Source: Actinophytocola gossypii
GTDB lineage: Bacteria > Actinomycetota > Actinomycetes > Mycobacteriales > Pseudonocardiaceae
Assembly: GCF_025165815.1 (NCBI RefSeq)
Contig: NZ_JAFFZE010000016.1
Location: forward strand, 340,047 to 404,046
DNA: 64,000 nt
Reading direction: 5' to 3'
The notes below the pieces were generated by a model. The model was not told where the DNA came from and made no database searches. It saw nothing but the letters and a program-made list of their open reading frames with translations. The position numbers and the translations under genes were made by a program. Of the stretch, positions 17,140 to 27,164 are shown piece after piece; the first letter of the stretch is position 1, and the number at the start of each line of letters is the position of its first letter.

Positions 17140-17187
17140 CTCCGTAACGACTTGGCGACAGACCCCTCGGTACCGGAGGATGAGCAC

Positions 17188-17766
17188 GTGATCGAAGTCC
17201 GACCAGGTGGCCGCAGGCGAATAGACCGGGTGCTCGCGCCGGACTACGTGGCCGACCTGAGTGAGCTCGACCTGACCGAGGTCCGTGCGCGGCGTGACGA
17301 CGCGGCCCAGGAGGAGACGGATCTGTCGTACCTGCGCAGGCTGCTGCACGGGCGGATAGACATCGTGAAGGCGGAACGGTCGCGCCGGGTGGACGGCGGC
17401 TCCGCGTCGGTGGTGGAGCGGCTGGCGGAGATCCTGGCGGACAACGCGGTCGGCCCGGTGCCGGTGGGGTCGGGCCGGCACCAGACGCTGGAGCCGTCGC
17501 GGGCGGAGGCGCACCGGCGGCACGTGGAGGCGCTGGTGTCGGACACGGACCTGTCGGACGTGACGTCGCTGCCGGACGAGCGGCTGGACCTGGCGCTGCG
17601 GACGTACGTGGCCGAGGAGGCCTCGGTGTCCCAGCGGCGGCGCGAGGTGCAGGTCGTCGTGGACGTCCTGAACGACGAGATCGCCCGCCGCTACCGCGCC
17701 GGCAGCGCCTCGGTGGACCAACTCCTCGCCGCCGAACGCGGCGAGGACCCGCCCGGCGTCAGTTGA
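17188..17766 (+). CDS. rsiG: RsiG-type c-di-GMP-responsive anti-sigma factor
   Basis: A 192-residue helical protein. Two copies of the c-di-GMP-binding helix motif E(x3)S(x2)R(x3)Q(x3)D are recognisable: the second (E-A-S-V-S...R...Q...D near 155-170) is exact, the first (E-T-D-L-S...R...H...D near 45-57) has His for Gln. In Streptomyces, RsiG holds sigma WhiG inactive when bound to c-di-GMP. GTG at 17188 is chosen because GGAGGA lies seven bases before it; a TTG at 17152 is the alternative. No whiG lies in the window. Function is inferred from the motifs. Confidence 0.75.
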   Translation: MIEVRPGGRRRIDRVLAPDYVADLSELDLTEVRARRDDAAQEETDLSYLRRLLHGRIDIVKAERSRRVDGGSASVVERLAEILADNAVGPVPVGSGRHQTLEPSRAEAHRRHVEALVSDTDLSDVTSLPDERLDLALRTYVAEEASVSQRRREVQVVVDVLNDEIARRYRAGSASVDQLLAAERGEDPPGVS

Positions 17767-18658
17767 AGCGTTCGCGGATGGCGAGGTCGCCCCAGAAGTC
17801 GCGGAGGCGTTCGAAGCGGGCGGCGATGGCCTCGACGTCCTCGCGTTCCAGGGCCGCGACGATGGCGTTGACGTCCTCGGCGGAGGTGTCGGACTCCAAC
17901 TCCTCGTCGTCCAGGAGTTGGACCAGGCCGCCGTAGTCGAGTTCCACCGCGGAGTGTGGGTGGAAGTGCTCCAGCCAGCGGCCGGTGTCCTCCAGGACCT
18001 TCGTGGGGCCCTGGTCACCCAGTACCCGCTCGGCCAGCGAGTGCGCCTTGGCGACCCGACGCCTGGCGTCCGACATCGCCACGCGCCAGCAGACCTGGCG
18101 GCGGGGGTCCTCGCGGGTGGCCAGGACCAGGTGGCGGTGCTCGGGGTCGACCAGGGTGAACCACGGGAGTGGCACCGTCCACGTCGTGGACACGATGTGC
18201 ACGGCGCCGCCGGGGAGGTCGGAGAGGACGGCGGCGGCCTTCTCCCGAACGCTGTCCGTCGACGTGGGGAGTGCGGCGGTGCGCAGGGCCTGGTGGGCCG
18301 ACGACAGGAAGCCGACCAGCGCCGCGGCCGAGCGGGCGCGGACGTCCAGCGGGCAGACCAGCGGGCCGGGGCCGACCGTGGCCTGCTCGACGGGGACCTC
18401 GGCGGGATCCAGGACCAGGAGCTCGCGGGCGGCACGCGGGGACGGGTCGCCGTTGGCCAGTTCACCCGGGAGCAACGTCGGGGGCTGCGAGAGCTGTGAT
18501 CTGAGCCACATGTCGCGCTCGCGTTCGCCCACCGTCGTGTGGTCCAGATGGTCCGTTTCCAGGGCCGCGCGCAGTGGTTTGGCGACCTCATCGTCGAACG
18601 AGGACAACGGTTCGTACACCCGGAGGTAGGCGACGAACGGTCGAGGCACGGGACGCAT
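17759..18658 (-). CDS. Conserved actinobacterial protein of unknown function
   Basis: A 299-residue soluble protein starting MRPVPRPFVAYLRVYEPLSS. No catalytic motif, signal peptide or membrane segment is visible. It is rich in helices, with conserved-looking segments VHIVSTTWTVPLPWFTLVDP and RQVCWRVAMSDARRRVAKAH. I know similar proteins only as hypothetical actinobacterial proteins beside DUF3073 genes. Its 3' end overlaps the 3' end of rsiG by eight bases, and it is divergent from the DUF3073 gene. Confidence 0.7.
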   Translation of the reverse strand: MRPVPRPFVAYLRVYEPLSSFDDEVAKPLRAALETDHLDHTTVGERERDMWLRSQLSQPPTLLPGELANGDPSPRAARELLVLDPAEVPVEQATVGPGPLVCPLDVRARSAAALVGFLSSAHQALRTAALPTSTDSVREKAAAVLSDLPGGAVHIVSTTWTVPLPWFTLVDPEHRHLVLATREDPRRQVCWRVAMSDARRRVAKAHSLAERVLGDQGPTKVLEDTGRWLEHFHPHSAVELDYGGLVQLLDDEELESDTSAEDVNAIVAALEREDVEAIAARFERLRDFWGDLAIRERFN

Positions 18659-18821
18659 CGTGTCACGGACCGAAAACCTGGGCGAAGGTGCCCAGGAACA
18701 CCGTGCCCCTTCGCGCGGAACCCCGTCGGCACGGTACGGTAGTTGGCAGGAACCACTAGTCGAGATCTGCGGGGCCGCCGATTCCCCCGGCCGCCCCGTC
18801 ACTGTGCGAGGGGGTCGAGCC

Positions 18822-19004
18822 ATGGGGCGCGGCCGGGCGAAGGCTAAGCAGACCAAGGTAGCCCGCGAGCTCAAATACAGCACTCCCCACACGGACTTCG
18901 AGGCTCTGCAACGCGAGCTGTCGGGTCCGTCGTCGTCGGACGGCAACGGGGAGCGGTTCGATGACGACACCGACGACTACGAGGACGACGACTACCGTCG
19001 TTGA
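18822..19004 (+). CDS. DUF3073 protein
   Basis: A 60-residue protein. The start MGRGRAKAKQTKVARELKYS is basic and highly conserved in actinobacteria; the end is very acidic (DDDTDDYEDDDYRR). This matches DUF3073 (Rv0810c type). The small size and charge split suggest a nucleic-acid or ribosome partner, but nothing is established. GAGGGGG precedes the ATG. The 163-bp upstream gap is shared with the divergent gene at 18658 and must hold both promoters; no clear boxes were found. Confidence 0.9.
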   Translation: MGRGRAKAKQTKVARELKYSTPHTDFEALQRELSGPSSSDGNGERFDDDTDDYEDDDYRR

Positions 19005-19013
19005 CCGGCTGGT

Positions 19014-20864
19014 TCAGGGGCGGCCCAGGTAACGCACCTGGTCCGACTTCGCCTTGTCCAGCTCCTCGCGGGCGTCGGTGACGGCTGGGTAGGTCGACTG
19101 CTCCGGCACGCCGACCTCCCACCACGCCCCGGCGTCCGTCCACGCCGACGGGTGCGTGGGGATCACCACGACGGCCACGCGGCCGTCACGCGCGTGCGTT
19201 CGCGCCTGCGCGTAGGCGGCCCGTAGCTCGTCGACGTCCCGCGCGGCGAGCACGGCGCAGCCGAGCGACGCCGCGTGGGACGCGAAGTCGACCCGTGGCG
19301 TGTTCGCCTGCCGCGAACGCGCGTCGGCGTACATGTTGTTGAACGCGGGCGCTCCGTTGCCGCGTTGCAGCCGGTCGATCACCGCGTAGCCGTCGTTGTC
19401 GCAGACCACGGCGACGAAGCCGTGACCGGCGAACGCCGCGGAGAACAGCTCCGAGTTCAGCATCAGGTACGAACCGTCGCCGACCAGCGTGGTCACCACG
19501 CCGGACGGGCGGGCCATCGCCGCACCCCAGGCCCCGGCGATCTCGTACCCCATGCACGAGAAGCCGTATTCGACGTCCATCGACGCCACGTCCGCACCAC
19601 GCCAGCCGCCGATCAGCTCGCCGGGCAGGCCGCCGGACGCCGTCATCACGTAGTCGCCGGGCTCGCTCGCCTCGTTGACCACGCCGACCACCTGCGCGTA
19701 CGTCGCGGGCTCATCCGACGGCGCGCGCAGGGCGTCGATGTAGGCGTCCCACCGCGCCCGCTCCTCGGTCGCCCTGGCCGTCCACGCCGACCCGGAACGC
19801 CAGCCGGTCAGCAGTGGCGCCAGTTCCGCCATGGCCTCCCGCGCGTCGGCGACCAGCGCGAGCGCGCCGTGCTTGACCGCGTCGAACCGGGCGGCGTTCA
19901 CCGTGACCAGCCGCACGTCCTGGCCGAACAGCGACCAGGACGCCGTGGTGAAGTCCTGCAGCCGGGTACCGACGGCGAGCACCAGGTCGGCCTCGGCGGC
20001 CAGCGCGTTCGCCGACGCCGAGCCGGTGATGCCGAGCGGGCCGGCGTGCAGCGGGTGGTCGTGCGGGACGAGCGTGCGCCCGGCGGTGGTCTCGGTGACC
20101 GGGACGCCGTGCGCCTCGGCGAGCGCGACGGCCTCGCCCACCGCGTCGGAGTACCGCACGCCGCCGCCGAGTACGAGCAGCGGCCGCCGGGACGCCCGGA
20201 CCGCCTCGGCGACCCTGGCGAGCGCGTCCCGGTCCGGGCGGGGCCGCGGCGGGTGGTGGGTGACCGGCTCGAACAGCGCGTCTGGGAAGTCGAACGCCTC
20301 GGCCTGCACGTCCTGCGGCAGCGCGAGGGTGACCGGGCCGCAGTCGGCCGGATCGGTGAGCACCCGCGCGACCTGCGGCAACGTGGCGACGAGCTGCTCG
20401 GGCCTGGTGATCCGGTCGAACCAGCGGCTCACCGCGCGGAACGCGTCGTTGGCCGTGCCGGTGCCGTCGCCGAACGGCTCCACCTGCTGGAGCACCGGGT
20501 CGGGCGCGCGGTTGACGAACGTGTCGCCGGGCAGCAGGAGCAGCGGCAGCCGGTTGGCGTGCGCGACCCCGGCGGCGGTGACCATGTTCAGCGCGCCCGG
20601 CCCGATCGACGACGTGGCCACGCCGACCTGCCGGCGGTGCGTGGCCTTGGCGTGGGCGACGGCGGCCAGCGCCATGCCCTGCTCGTTGTGCCCGCGCCAC
20701 ACCGGCAGGTCGCTCTCCGACAGCGCGGTCCCCAGCCCGAGCACGTTGCCGTGCCCGAAGATCGCGAACACGGCCGGGAACAGCGGGGCTTCGGTGCCGT
20801 CCACCAGCACCGTCCGCTGCGCCGCCAGCCACCGGACCAGGGCCTGCGCGGTCGTGAGAATCAC
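19014..20864 (-). CDS. iolD: Trihydroxycyclohexanedione hydrolase IolD
   Basis: A 616-residue thiamine-diphosphate enzyme that opens the ring of 3D-trihydroxycyclohexane-1,2-dione in inositol breakdown. The N-terminal domain holds [20 protein letters not shown]; the cofactor motif [16 protein letters not shown] near residue 465 matches IolD rather than acetolactate synthase. GTG at 20864 overlaps the transporter ATPase stop (GTGA). It is the last gene of a six-gene operon read from 25655 down, placing it in cyclitol catabolism. iolB, iolC, iolJ and iolA are not in the window. Confidence 0.88.
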   Translation of the reverse strand: MILTTAQALVRWLAAQRTVLVDGTEAPLFPAVFAIFGHGNVLGLGTALSESDLPVWRGHNEQGMALAAVAHAKATHRRQVGVATSSIGPGALNMVTAAGVAHANRLPLLLLPGDTFVNRAPDPVLQQVEPFGDGTGTANDAFRAVSRWFDRITRPEQLVATLPQVARVLTDPADCGPVTLALPQDVQAEAFDFPDALFEPVTHHPPRPRPDRDALARVAEAVRASRRPLLVLGGGVRYSDAVGEAVALAEAHGVPVTETTAGRTLVPHDHPLHAGPLGITGSASANALAAEADLVLAVGTRLQDFTTASWSLFGQDVRLVTVNAARFDAVKHGALALVADAREAMAELAPLLTGWRSGSAWTARATEERARWDAYIDALRAPSDEPATYAQVVGVVNEASEPGDYVMTASGGLPGELIGGWRGADVASMDVEYGFSCMGYEIAGAWGAAMARPSGVVTTLVGDGSYLMLNSELFSAAFAGHGFVAVVCDNDGYAVIDRLQRGNGAPAFNNMYADARSRQANTPRVDFASHAASLGCAVLAARDVDELRAAYAQARTHARDGRVAVVVIPTHPSAWTDAGAWWEVGVPEQSTYPAVTDAREELDKAKSDQVRYLGRP

Positions 20865-21643
20865 GGTGACGAGACCTCCCGCAGTTCGTGTTCCAGGGCC
20901 TCCAGCTCGGCACCGCCGGCCATCTGGCGGGTCAGCTCCTCGAGCGTGATGTCCTTCTTCTCCGCCGAGCGGAGGCTGGCGCCGCGCTTGAGGACGAGGA
21001 ACCGGCTGCCGACCGGGTACGCGTGGTGCGGGTTGTGCGTGATCAGCACGACGCCGAGCCCCCGGTCCCGCGCCTGCGCGACGTGCCGCAGCACCAGCCC
21101 GGCCTGCTTGACGCCCAGCGCCGCGGTCGGCTCGTCCAGGATCAGCACCTTCGCGCCGAAGTGGACCGCCCGGGCGATCGCCACGCACTGCCGCTCGCCG
21201 CCGGACAGGGTGCCGACCGGCTGCTCCACGTCACGCAGGTCGATGCCCAGGTCGGCGAGCGCCTTGCGGGCGGTCTCGCGGCCCGTGCGCCGGTCGAGCC
21301 GCTGGAACGGTCCGAACCCGACGGTCGGCTCGGAGCCGAGGAAGAAGTTCCGCCACACGCTCATCAGCGGCACCACGGCGAGGTCCTGGTAGACGGTCGC
21401 GATGCCCAGGTCCAGCGCGTCCCGCGGCGACCCGAGCCGCACCTCCTCGCCCTCGACCAGGAACCGGCCGGAGTCGTGCTGGTGCACGCCGGCCAGGATC
21501 TTGATCAGCGTGGACTTGCCGGCGCCGTTGTCGCCGAGCACGCAGGTGACCTCGCCCGCGTTGACCACCGTGGACACGTCGTGCAGGGCGACCACGTTGC
21601 CGTAGTTCTTGCCGATGCCGTCGACCTCGATCAGCGCGCTCAT
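20861..21643 (-). CDS. Sugar/cyclitol ABC transporter ATPase (single domain)
   Basis: A 260-residue ABC ATPase with Walker [10 protein letters not shown] (near 38-46), signature LSGGERQ (near 145) and Walker [13 protein letters not shown] (near 163). It has one nucleotide-binding domain, like FrcA-type importers, not the double domain of RbsA. ATGA overlap with the permease and GTGA overlap with iolD show tight coupling. It powers uptake of the operon's substrate, probably an inositol or related sugar. Confidence 0.92.
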   Translation of the reverse strand: MSALIEVDGIGKNYGNVVALHDVSTVVNAGEVTCVLGDNGAGKSTLIKILAGVHQHDSGRFLVEGEEVRLGSPRDALDLGIATVYQDLAVVPLMSVWRNFFLGSEPTVGFGPFQRLDRRTGRETARKALADLGIDLRDVEQPVGTLSGGERQCVAIARAVHFGAKVLILDEPTAALGVKQAGLVLRHVAQARDRGLGVVLITHNPHHAYPVGSRFLVLKRGASLRSAEKKDITLEELTRQMAGGAELEALEHELREVSSP

Positions 21644-22668
21644 CGCCGGACCCTCTCCGCTCGACGCCGGAACGTGTTGTTCACCAGCACCGCGCCGAGC
21701 AGCATGATGCCGAGGAAGAGCATGAACCAGTCGGAGTTCCAGTTCGCGAACACGATCCCCTGCCGGGCCATGCCGAAGATCAACGCGCCGATCGCCGCCC
21801 CGATCGCCGAGCCGAACCCGCCGGTGAGCAGGCAGCCGCCGATCACCGCGGCGATGATGAACTGGAACTCCAACCCGATGCCCTGGTTGGCCTGCACGGT
21901 GGTGAACCGCAGGATGTTGATCGACCCGACCAGCCACCCGGCCGCGGCGGTCGTCATGAACAGCAGGATCTTCGTCCGCCGCACCGGCACGCCGACCGCC
22001 CGCGCGCTGGGCGCCGAGCCGCCGACCGCGAACGTCCAGTTGCCGAACTTCGTGCGCACCAGGACCCACGCGGCCAGCGCGGCGAACCCGAGCCACCACA
22101 CGATCGAGATCTGGAACGGGGTGTCGCCGACCTGGAACGTCGAGGCGAACACGAACCCGGCCGACTCGTAGCCGTCGGTCGAGCGCATCCCGGACACCTG
22201 CACGGAGTTGGTGACCAGCCGGGTGATGCCGAGGTTGAGGCCCTGCAGCGCGAGGAACGTGCCGAGCGTGACGATGAAGCTCGGCAGCCCGGTGCGCACC
22301 ACGATCCAGCCGTTCAGCGCGCCGACGCCGAGCGCGAACACCAGCGACAGCAGCAGCGCGAGCCACACGTTCAGTCCGACCTCGACCGCGAGGATCGCGG
22401 TGACCAGCGCGGTCGACGCGGTCATCACGCCGGCGGACAGGTCGAACTCGCCGCCGATCATCAGCAGCGCCACCGCGACCGCCATGATGCCGAGCGTCGC
22501 CGAGTCGTCCAGCCAGGTCGCCACGCCGGCCGCGGTGAGGAACTTGTCGGCGACGATCGAGAAGAACACGAACACCGCGAGTGCGCCGATCAGCGCGCCG
22601 ATCTCCGGCCGCACGATCAGACGGCTGACCAGCCCGTTCTGGGCGACACGTTCGTCCAAGGTTGTCAT
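21640..22668 (-). CDS. Sugar/cyclitol ABC transporter permease (RbsC-like)
   Basis: A 342-residue integral membrane protein with about nine hydrophobic segments and the RbsC-family signatures [36 protein letters not shown] and [15 protein letters not shown]. It would form the homodimeric channel of the carbohydrate importer with the ATPase at 20861-21643 and the binding protein at 22680-23699. The start ATG lies 11 bases after the binding-protein stop. Confidence 0.94.
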   Translation of the reverse strand: MTTLDERVAQNGLVSRLIVRPEIGALIGALAVFVFFSIVADKFLTAAGVATWLDDSATLGIMAVAVALLMIGGEFDLSAGVMTASTALVTAILAVEVGLNVWLALLLSLVFALGVGALNGWIVVRTGLPSFIVTLGTFLALQGLNLGITRLVTNSVQVSGMRSTDGYESAGFVFASTFQVGDTPFQISIVWWLGFAALAAWVLVRTKFGNWTFAVGGSAPSARAVGVPVRRTKILLFMTTAAAGWLVGSINILRFTTVQANQGIGLEFQFIIAAVIGGCLLTGGFGSAIGAAIGALIFGMARQGIVFANWNSDWFMLFLGIMLLGAVLVNNTFRRRAERVRR

Positions 22669-22679
22669 GGAAGGGCTCC

Positions 22680-23699
22680 TCAGCGCGTGCCGCGTTCGGT
22701 GTACGGACGCACCAGGTCCGCGTTGGACTGGTCGACGAAGCCGGGCCCGGTGAGCACCGGCTGCCCGCCGCCGAGCGTGTTGCCGTTCTCCCGGTACAGC
22801 TTCAGCATCACGATCGGCAGGTAGCCCTGCTGGTACTGCTGCTGGTCGACGGCGAAGACGATGTCGCCGTCGCGGATCGCGTCCACCACGTCGGTGTTGA
22901 GGTCGAAGGTGGCGACCTCGGCGTCCGAGCCGGCCCCGGCGGCCGCGGTGACCGCGCGGTCGGCGACCTGGGAGTTGAGCGTGAGCACGGCGTCCACGTC
23001 CGGGTTGGTCCGCAGCGCGCCGCGGATGCGGGCCTCGATGTCGGTCGGGTTGGCGATGTCGACCTGGAGGTTGGTCACCTCGCCGTCCCCGAAGCCGTCG
23101 CGGGCGCCGTCGCAGCGGTCGGCCAGGCCGGAGTTGCCTGCCTCGTGGATCACGCAGATCATCCTCTTCCTGCCTGCCTGCGCGAACCGCTCGCCGGCGG
23201 CCTGGCCGGCGATGAACTCCTCCTGGCCGACGTGCGCGATGGCGCCGAACTCCTCGCTGCGGTCGGTGCCGGAGTTGATCGTGATGACCGGGATGCCGGC
23301 GTCGACGGCTGCCTCGATGGACGCCTTGAGCGCGTCCGGGTTGGCCATCGACACGACGAGGCCGGTCTTGCCCTGCGCGACGGCGTTGTCGATGAGCTTG
23401 GCCTGCGCGCCGGGGTCGCCGTTGGACACGTAGGTGACGTCGACACCCAGGTCGCGGCCGGCGGCCTCGGCGCCGTTCTTGACCACGCTCCAGAAGGCGT
23501 CGCCCTCGGTGCCGTGGGTGATCACCGCGAAGTCGAGTGGGGCCTCCGGGTCGAACTCGGTGTCGCCGCCACCGCCCCCGCCGCCGGCGGGTGGGGTGGC
23601 CGACTCGGCGCTCGGACCGGTGCAGGCCGCGAGCACCAGCGCGAGTGCCGCCAGCGCGGCGGCGAGTAAGGCGGGCTTGCTACGCCCTCGGTCGGACAT
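22680..23699 (-). CDS. Sugar/cyclitol-binding lipoprotein
   Basis: A 339-residue secreted binding protein. The signal peptide ends at a lipobox (VLAAC, Cys near 26), followed by a Gly-rich linker. The type I periplasmic-binding fold ([40 protein letters not shown]) is typical of ribose/inositol receptors. It delivers substrate to the permease encoded just downstream. The neighbouring catabolic genes suggest myo-inositol or a stereoisomer as ligand. Confidence 0.92.
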   Translation of the reverse strand: MSDRGRSKPALLAAALAALALVLAACTGPSAESATPPAGGGGGGGDTEFDPEAPLDFAVITHGTEGDAFWSVVKNGAEAAGRDLGVDVTYVSNGDPGAQAKLIDNAVAQGKTGLVVSMANPDALKASIEAAVDAGIPVITINSGTDRSEEFGAIAHVGQEEFIAGQAAGERFAQAGRKRMICVIHEAGNSGLADRCDGARDGFGDGEVTNLQVDIANPTDIEARIRGALRTNPDVDAVLTLNSQVADRAVTAAAGAGSDAEVATFDLNTDVVDAIRDGDIVFAVDQQQYQQGYLPIVMLKLYRENGNTLGGGQPVLTGPGFVDQSNADLVRPYTERGTR

Positions 23700-23730
23700 C
23701 GTTGTCTCTCCCCTCAGGCCGTTCGCGTCC

Positions 23731-24603
23731 TCAGTGGACGGAATGGAGGAAGGCCAGACTACGCGCGGTGTCCCGGCGTGGCACGGCCTCGACGTCCGCG
23801 CCGGGATCCTCGGGCAGCGCGGTGTCCTGCTCGAGTACGTACCAGCCCTGGTAGTCGTTGTCACGCAACAGTTTCAGCAGAGCGGCGACATCGACGTCAC
23901 CGTCGCCGAGCGGCACGTACACGCCGCGTGCGACCGCCTCGGTGTAGCCGAGCCGGCCGTCGCGCACGGCGTCGGTGAGGTCGGCGCGGACGTCCTTGAG
24001 GTGCACGTGGCCGATCCGGTCCGGGTACCGGCGGACCAGCTCGACCGGGTCGGTGCCGCCGATCAGCAGGTGCCCGGTGTCGACGCACAGCGGCAGGTCG
24101 GAGTCGGTGAGGAACCGCCGGACCTCGGCCGCGGTCTCGACCTGGGTGCCGACGTGCGGGTGCAGCACGGTGCGCAGCCCGGCGCGCACGGCGGTGTCGC
24201 GGATCATGCCGGCGGTGTCGACGAGTGTCCGCCACTGCTCGGGGCGCAGCGGCGGGCGTTCGTCGTAGCCGTGCAGCCCGGTGTTCGCGGCGAGCACGAG
24301 CACGTCGGCACCGGCGGCGGCGAGCAGGTCCGCCTGCCGGGCCGCCTCGTCCACAGTGGATCGTTGGCGGTCCGGGTCGTGCAGGACGACCGCGAGGAAC
24401 CCGCCGACCAGCCCGAGCCGGTGCGCGGCGAGGGTCTCCCGCAGCGTGGCCGGCTCGGTCGGCAGGTAGCCGGGCGGGCCGAGTTCGGTGGCGGTGATGC
24501 CGAGGTCGGTCATCTCGCCGAGGACGGTGGCCGGATCGAGCACGCGGCCCCAGCCGGGGACCTCGCAGACTCCCCAGGAGATGGGCGCGGCGGCGATCCT
24601 CAT
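23731..24603 (-). CDS. IolE-like sugar phosphate isomerase/epimerase family enzyme
   Basis: A 290-residue TIM-barrel protein of the xylose-isomerase-like family. N-terminal AAPISWGVCEVPGWG and VLHPHVGTQVET resemble inosose dehydratase IolE, and the metal site residues are visible in LCVDTGHLLIGG and HVHLKDV. Inosose dehydratase would make the diketone substrate of IolD, encoded in the same operon. An inosose isomerase (IolI) activity is the main alternative. The ATG overlaps the dehydrogenase stop (ATGA). Confidence 0.82.
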   Translation of the reverse strand: MRIAAAPISWGVCEVPGWGRVLDPATVLGEMTDLGITATELGPPGYLPTEPATLRETLAAHRLGLVGGFLAVVLHDPDRQRSTVDEAARQADLLAAAGADVLVLAANTGLHGYDERPPLRPEQWRTLVDTAGMIRDTAVRAGLRTVLHPHVGTQVETAAEVRRFLTDSDLPLCVDTGHLLIGGTDPVELVRRYPDRIGHVHLKDVRADLTDAVRDGRLGYTEAVARGVYVPLGDGDVDVAALLKLLRDNDYQGWYVLEQDTALPEDPGADVEAVPRRDTARSLAFLHSVH

Positions 24604-25655
24604 ACCGGGCTCCGCACGTCGAGCCGGACCGGGGCGCCGGTGCGCATGGACTGCTCGCACGCCTCGGCGAGCCGCAGGCTGGCCAGGCTGTCCCTGGCCG
24701 GCGACGGGTTCTCGGCGGTGTCGGTGAGTACGTCCACGAAGACGCTCATCTCGTTCAGGTAGGCGCGCCGGAACCGCTGCGGGAAGCCCGGATACGGGTC
24801 GGGCGCGAGCGGCGCCGCGTCGGGTTCCAGTGATCGCAGCGGGGTGCGCGGATCGAGCCCGACGGTGACGGAGTCCTTCGCGGCGAGCACCTCGAGGCGG
24901 TGGTCGTAGCCGAGCGGGTCGTGCCGGCCGGCGGCGAGGACCGCGAGCGCGCCGCCGGCGAACCGCAGCAGCACCACGGCGTTGTCCACGTCGCCCGCGG
25001 CGGCGAAGGCGTCGTCGACGAGCACCGAGCCGTAGGCGCAGACCTCGGTGACCGGCTCGCCGACCAGCCAGGGCACGGCGTCCAGGTCGTGGATCAGCAG
25101 GTCGCGGAAGATGCCGCCGGAGGAGGGCAGGTAGGCGAGGTCGGGCGGCTCGGCGTCGTAGCCGACCGCGCGGACGTGGTAGATCGGCCCGAGCGCGCCG
25201 GCGCGGATGCGGCTGTGCAGGTCGAGCATCGCCGGGTCGAAGCGGCGCTGGAAGCCGACCAGTACCGGCACCGAGGTGCGCTCGATGTCCTCGACCAGCG
25301 CGGCGGTGCCGTCGAGGTCGGCGGCGATCGGCTTCTCGCACAGCACGGGCATGCCGGCGGCGAGGCAGGCGCGGACGAGGTCGGCGTGCGTGGTGGTGGG
25401 GGTCGCGACGACGACGCCGTCGGCGAGTTGCAGGAGCGTGTCGAAGTCGGGGACGGCACGGGTGCCCGAGCCCCAGCCGGCGCCGCCGCTGGCCCGGCCG
25501 CCGGCGCCGCCGTGCCCCTCGAGCGCGTCGGCGGCCTGCTCGGCGCGCCCGGGTACGGGGTCGTACAGCAGAACCTGGTCGACCTTGTCCAGCGACGCCA
25601 GATGCGTCGCGTGCATGGTCCCGATCCGGCCGACGCCGGCCACGCCGATACGCAT
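24600..25655 (-). CDS. Gfo/Idh/MocA dehydrogenase, inositol dehydrogenase-like
   Basis: A 351-residue NAD(P)-dependent oxidoreductase, first gene of the cyclitol operon. The nucleotide-binding motif GVGRIG is at 8-13, the catalytic Lys in CEKPIAAD at about 108, and HDLDAVPW at about 180. It probably oxidises inositol or an isomer to the inosose used by the IolE-like enzyme. An unusual Gly/Ala-rich insertion (about residues 47-65) interrupts the Rossmann fold and is not typical of the family. The LacI operator lies 19 bases upstream. Confidence 0.85.
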   Translation of the reverse strand: MRIGVAGVGRIGTMHATHLASLDKVDQVLLYDPVPGRAEQAADALEGHGGAGGRASGGAGWGSGTRAVPDFDTLLQLADGVVVATPTTTHADLVRACLAAGMPVLCEKPIAADLDGTAALVEDIERTSVPVLVGFQRRFDPAMLDLHSRIRAGALGPIYHVRAVGYDAEPPDLAYLPSSGGIFRDLLIHDLDAVPWLVGEPVTEVCAYGSVLVDDAFAAAGDVDNAVVLLRFAGGALAVLAAGRHDPLGYDHRLEVLAAKDSVTVGLDPRTPLRSLEPDAAPLAPDPYPGFPQRFRRAYLNEMSVFVDVLTDTAENPSPARDSLASLRLAEACEQSMRTGAPVRLDVRSPV

Positions 25656-25673
25656 TCCGCTCCACTTCTCGGG

Positions 25674-25687
25674 TTAGAGCGCTCCAA
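25674..25687. promoter_or_regulatory. LacI-type operator between the cyclitol operon and its regulator
   Basis: TTAGAGCGCTCCAA is a near-perfect palindrome with the central CG step and TT...AA ends typical of LacI/GalR operators. It lies between the divergent starts at 25655 and 25734, so one repressor bound here can control both. Confidence 0.75.
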
Positions 25688-25733
25688 CGGCACCATCCTG
25701 TAATGTCGGTCACAGAGTGTCAAGGGAGGGCCG

Positions 25734-26738
25734 GTGCCCCGACCGACGATCGAGGACGTGGCGGCCAGAGCGGGCGTGTCCCGGGCGTTGGTGTCGCTGG
25801 TGCTGCGGGGTTCGCCGAAGGTGAGCGCGGGCCGGCGCGCGGCGGTGCTGCGGGCGGCGGAGGAGCTGGGGTACTCGCCGCACCTGATGGCCAGGTCGCT
25901 GGCGAGCCGGACGTCGCACGTGCTCGGCGTGATGGTGTCGGACCTGCACAACCCGTTCTGGGCCGAGGTGGTCGACGGCCTGGACGCCGGGGCGAGGTCG
26001 GCGGGCTTCGAACTGGTGATCAACACGGGCGGGCGGTCGCCGGCGCGCGAACGCCAGGCACTGACCGGCCTGTTGTCGTTCCGGCCTGCCGGGGTCGCGC
26101 TGCTCGGGCCCGTGCTGCCGGCGTCCGCGTTCACCGGCGCGTCGGCGCACACCCCGGTGGTGCTGGTCTCGCGCTCGTCCCGGGTGTCCACGGTGGACAC
26201 GGTGAACGACGACGGCCGCGCCGGCTCCGCGATGGCGGTGGATCACCTGGTGTCGTTGGGGCACCGGGAGATCGCCCACATCGACGGCGGCAACGGTTCC
26301 CAGTCCGCGCCCCGCCGCACGGGGTACGTGACCGCGATGCGCCGGCACGGCCTGACGCCGAGAGTGGTGCGCGGCGAGTACACCGAGGCGGCCGGCGCCG
26401 CGGCGGTGCGTGCGCTGCTGTCGCCCGCGCCGCCGACCGCCGTGCTGGCGGCCAACGACCTGAACGCGGTCGGCGCGATCTCGGCGCTGGAGGAGGCCGG
26501 CCTGTCGGTACCCGGCGACGTGTCGGTGGTCGGCTACGACAACACCTGGCTCGCGGCCCTACGCCACGTCTCGCTGACGACGATCGACCAGCCCCGCGCC
26601 GAGATGGGCCGGCTGGCCGCGGAGGCCCTGGTCCACCGCGTCCGCGGCGAGCGCGTGACCCCGGCCCGCCACCTCCTCCCCCCACGTTTGGTTGTCCGTG
26701 CAACGACGGCGGCTCCCCGTGCGATGAGTGGGCTGTGA
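25734..26738 (+). CDS. LacI-family transcriptional repressor
   Basis: A 334-residue regulator. The helix-turn-helix is at the very N-terminus ([20 protein letters not shown], 5-24), with hinge helix residues [14 protein letters not shown] (about 50-63). The sugar-binding domain follows ([41 protein letters not shown]). GTG start preceded by AAGGGAGG. It is divergent from the cyclitol catabolic/transport operon and very likely represses it until inducer binds. Its stop overlaps the next start (GTGA). Confidence 0.94.
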   Translation: MPRPTIEDVAARAGVSRALVSLVLRGSPKVSAGRRAAVLRAAEELGYSPHLMARSLASRTSHVLGVMVSDLHNPFWAEVVDGLDAGARSAGFELVINTGGRSPARERQALTGLLSFRPAGVALLGPVLPASAFTGASAHTPVVLVSRSSRVSTVDTVNDDGRAGSAMAVDHLVSLGHREIAHIDGGNGSQSAPRRTGYVTAMRRHGLTPRVVRGEYTEAAGAAAVRALLSPAPPTAVLAANDLNAVGAISALEEAGLSVPGDVSVVGYDNTWLAALRHVSLTTIDQPRAEMGRLAAEALVHRVRGERVTPARHLLPPRLVVRATTAAPRAMSGL

Positions 26739-27163
26739 ACCTTCCCCGATACCTGGCGGTCGCCGCGATCGCCGTCGCCGCCGTGGGCTGCGCGTCGCCG
26801 ACCAGCACCCCCGAAGACGTCGCGACGGCCGAGGTGGAACACCAGGACGAGTCCGGCATGCCGTCGATGCCACCCGAGTCCGCGACGGCCATCGCGACGC
26901 CGCCACCGGCGGAAACGCCCGAGCAGTGGCCGATGCCGTCCGTGGTCGGGATGAGCCTGCAGGACGCGCAGGACAGCATCCAGGCGCTGACCGGCGGCGC
27001 CGTGTTCTACAGCGATTCCCACGACCTGACCGGCGAGGACCGCAACCAGGTGCTGGACGCCAACTGGCAGGTGTGCACCCAGAACATCCCCGCCGGCACC
27101 CCGATCACTGCCACGTCCGCGATCGACCTCGGCGCCGTCAAGCTCACCGAGACCTGCCCGTGA
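26735..27163 (+). CDS. Lipoprotein with a PASTA-like domain
   Basis: A 142-residue exported lipoprotein. The signal peptide ends in AAVGC (Cys near 19). A Thr/Ser/Pro/Glu-rich linker (about 20-65) leads to a PASTA-type domain (MPSVVGMSLQDAQDSIQALTG, ..TPITATSAIDLGAVKLTETCP). Similar small PASTA lipoproteins are common in actinomycetes; a cell-wall binding role is assumed. It overlaps the lacI stop by four bases, though a functional link to inositol use is not evident. Confidence 0.8.
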   Translation: MNLPRYLAVAAIAVAAVGCASPTSTPEDVATAEVEHQDESGMPSMPPESATAIATPPPAETPEQWPMPSVVGMSLQDAQDSIQALTGGAVFYSDSHDLTGEDRNQVLDANWQVCTQNIPAGTPITATSAIDLGAVKLTETCP

Positions 27164-27164
27164 G

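Noticed and set aside
24165-25655. Alternative reading of the dehydrogenase Gly-rich insertion as a frameshift
   Set aside because: The frame is open and family motifs before and after it are in the same frame, so it is an in-frame insertion.
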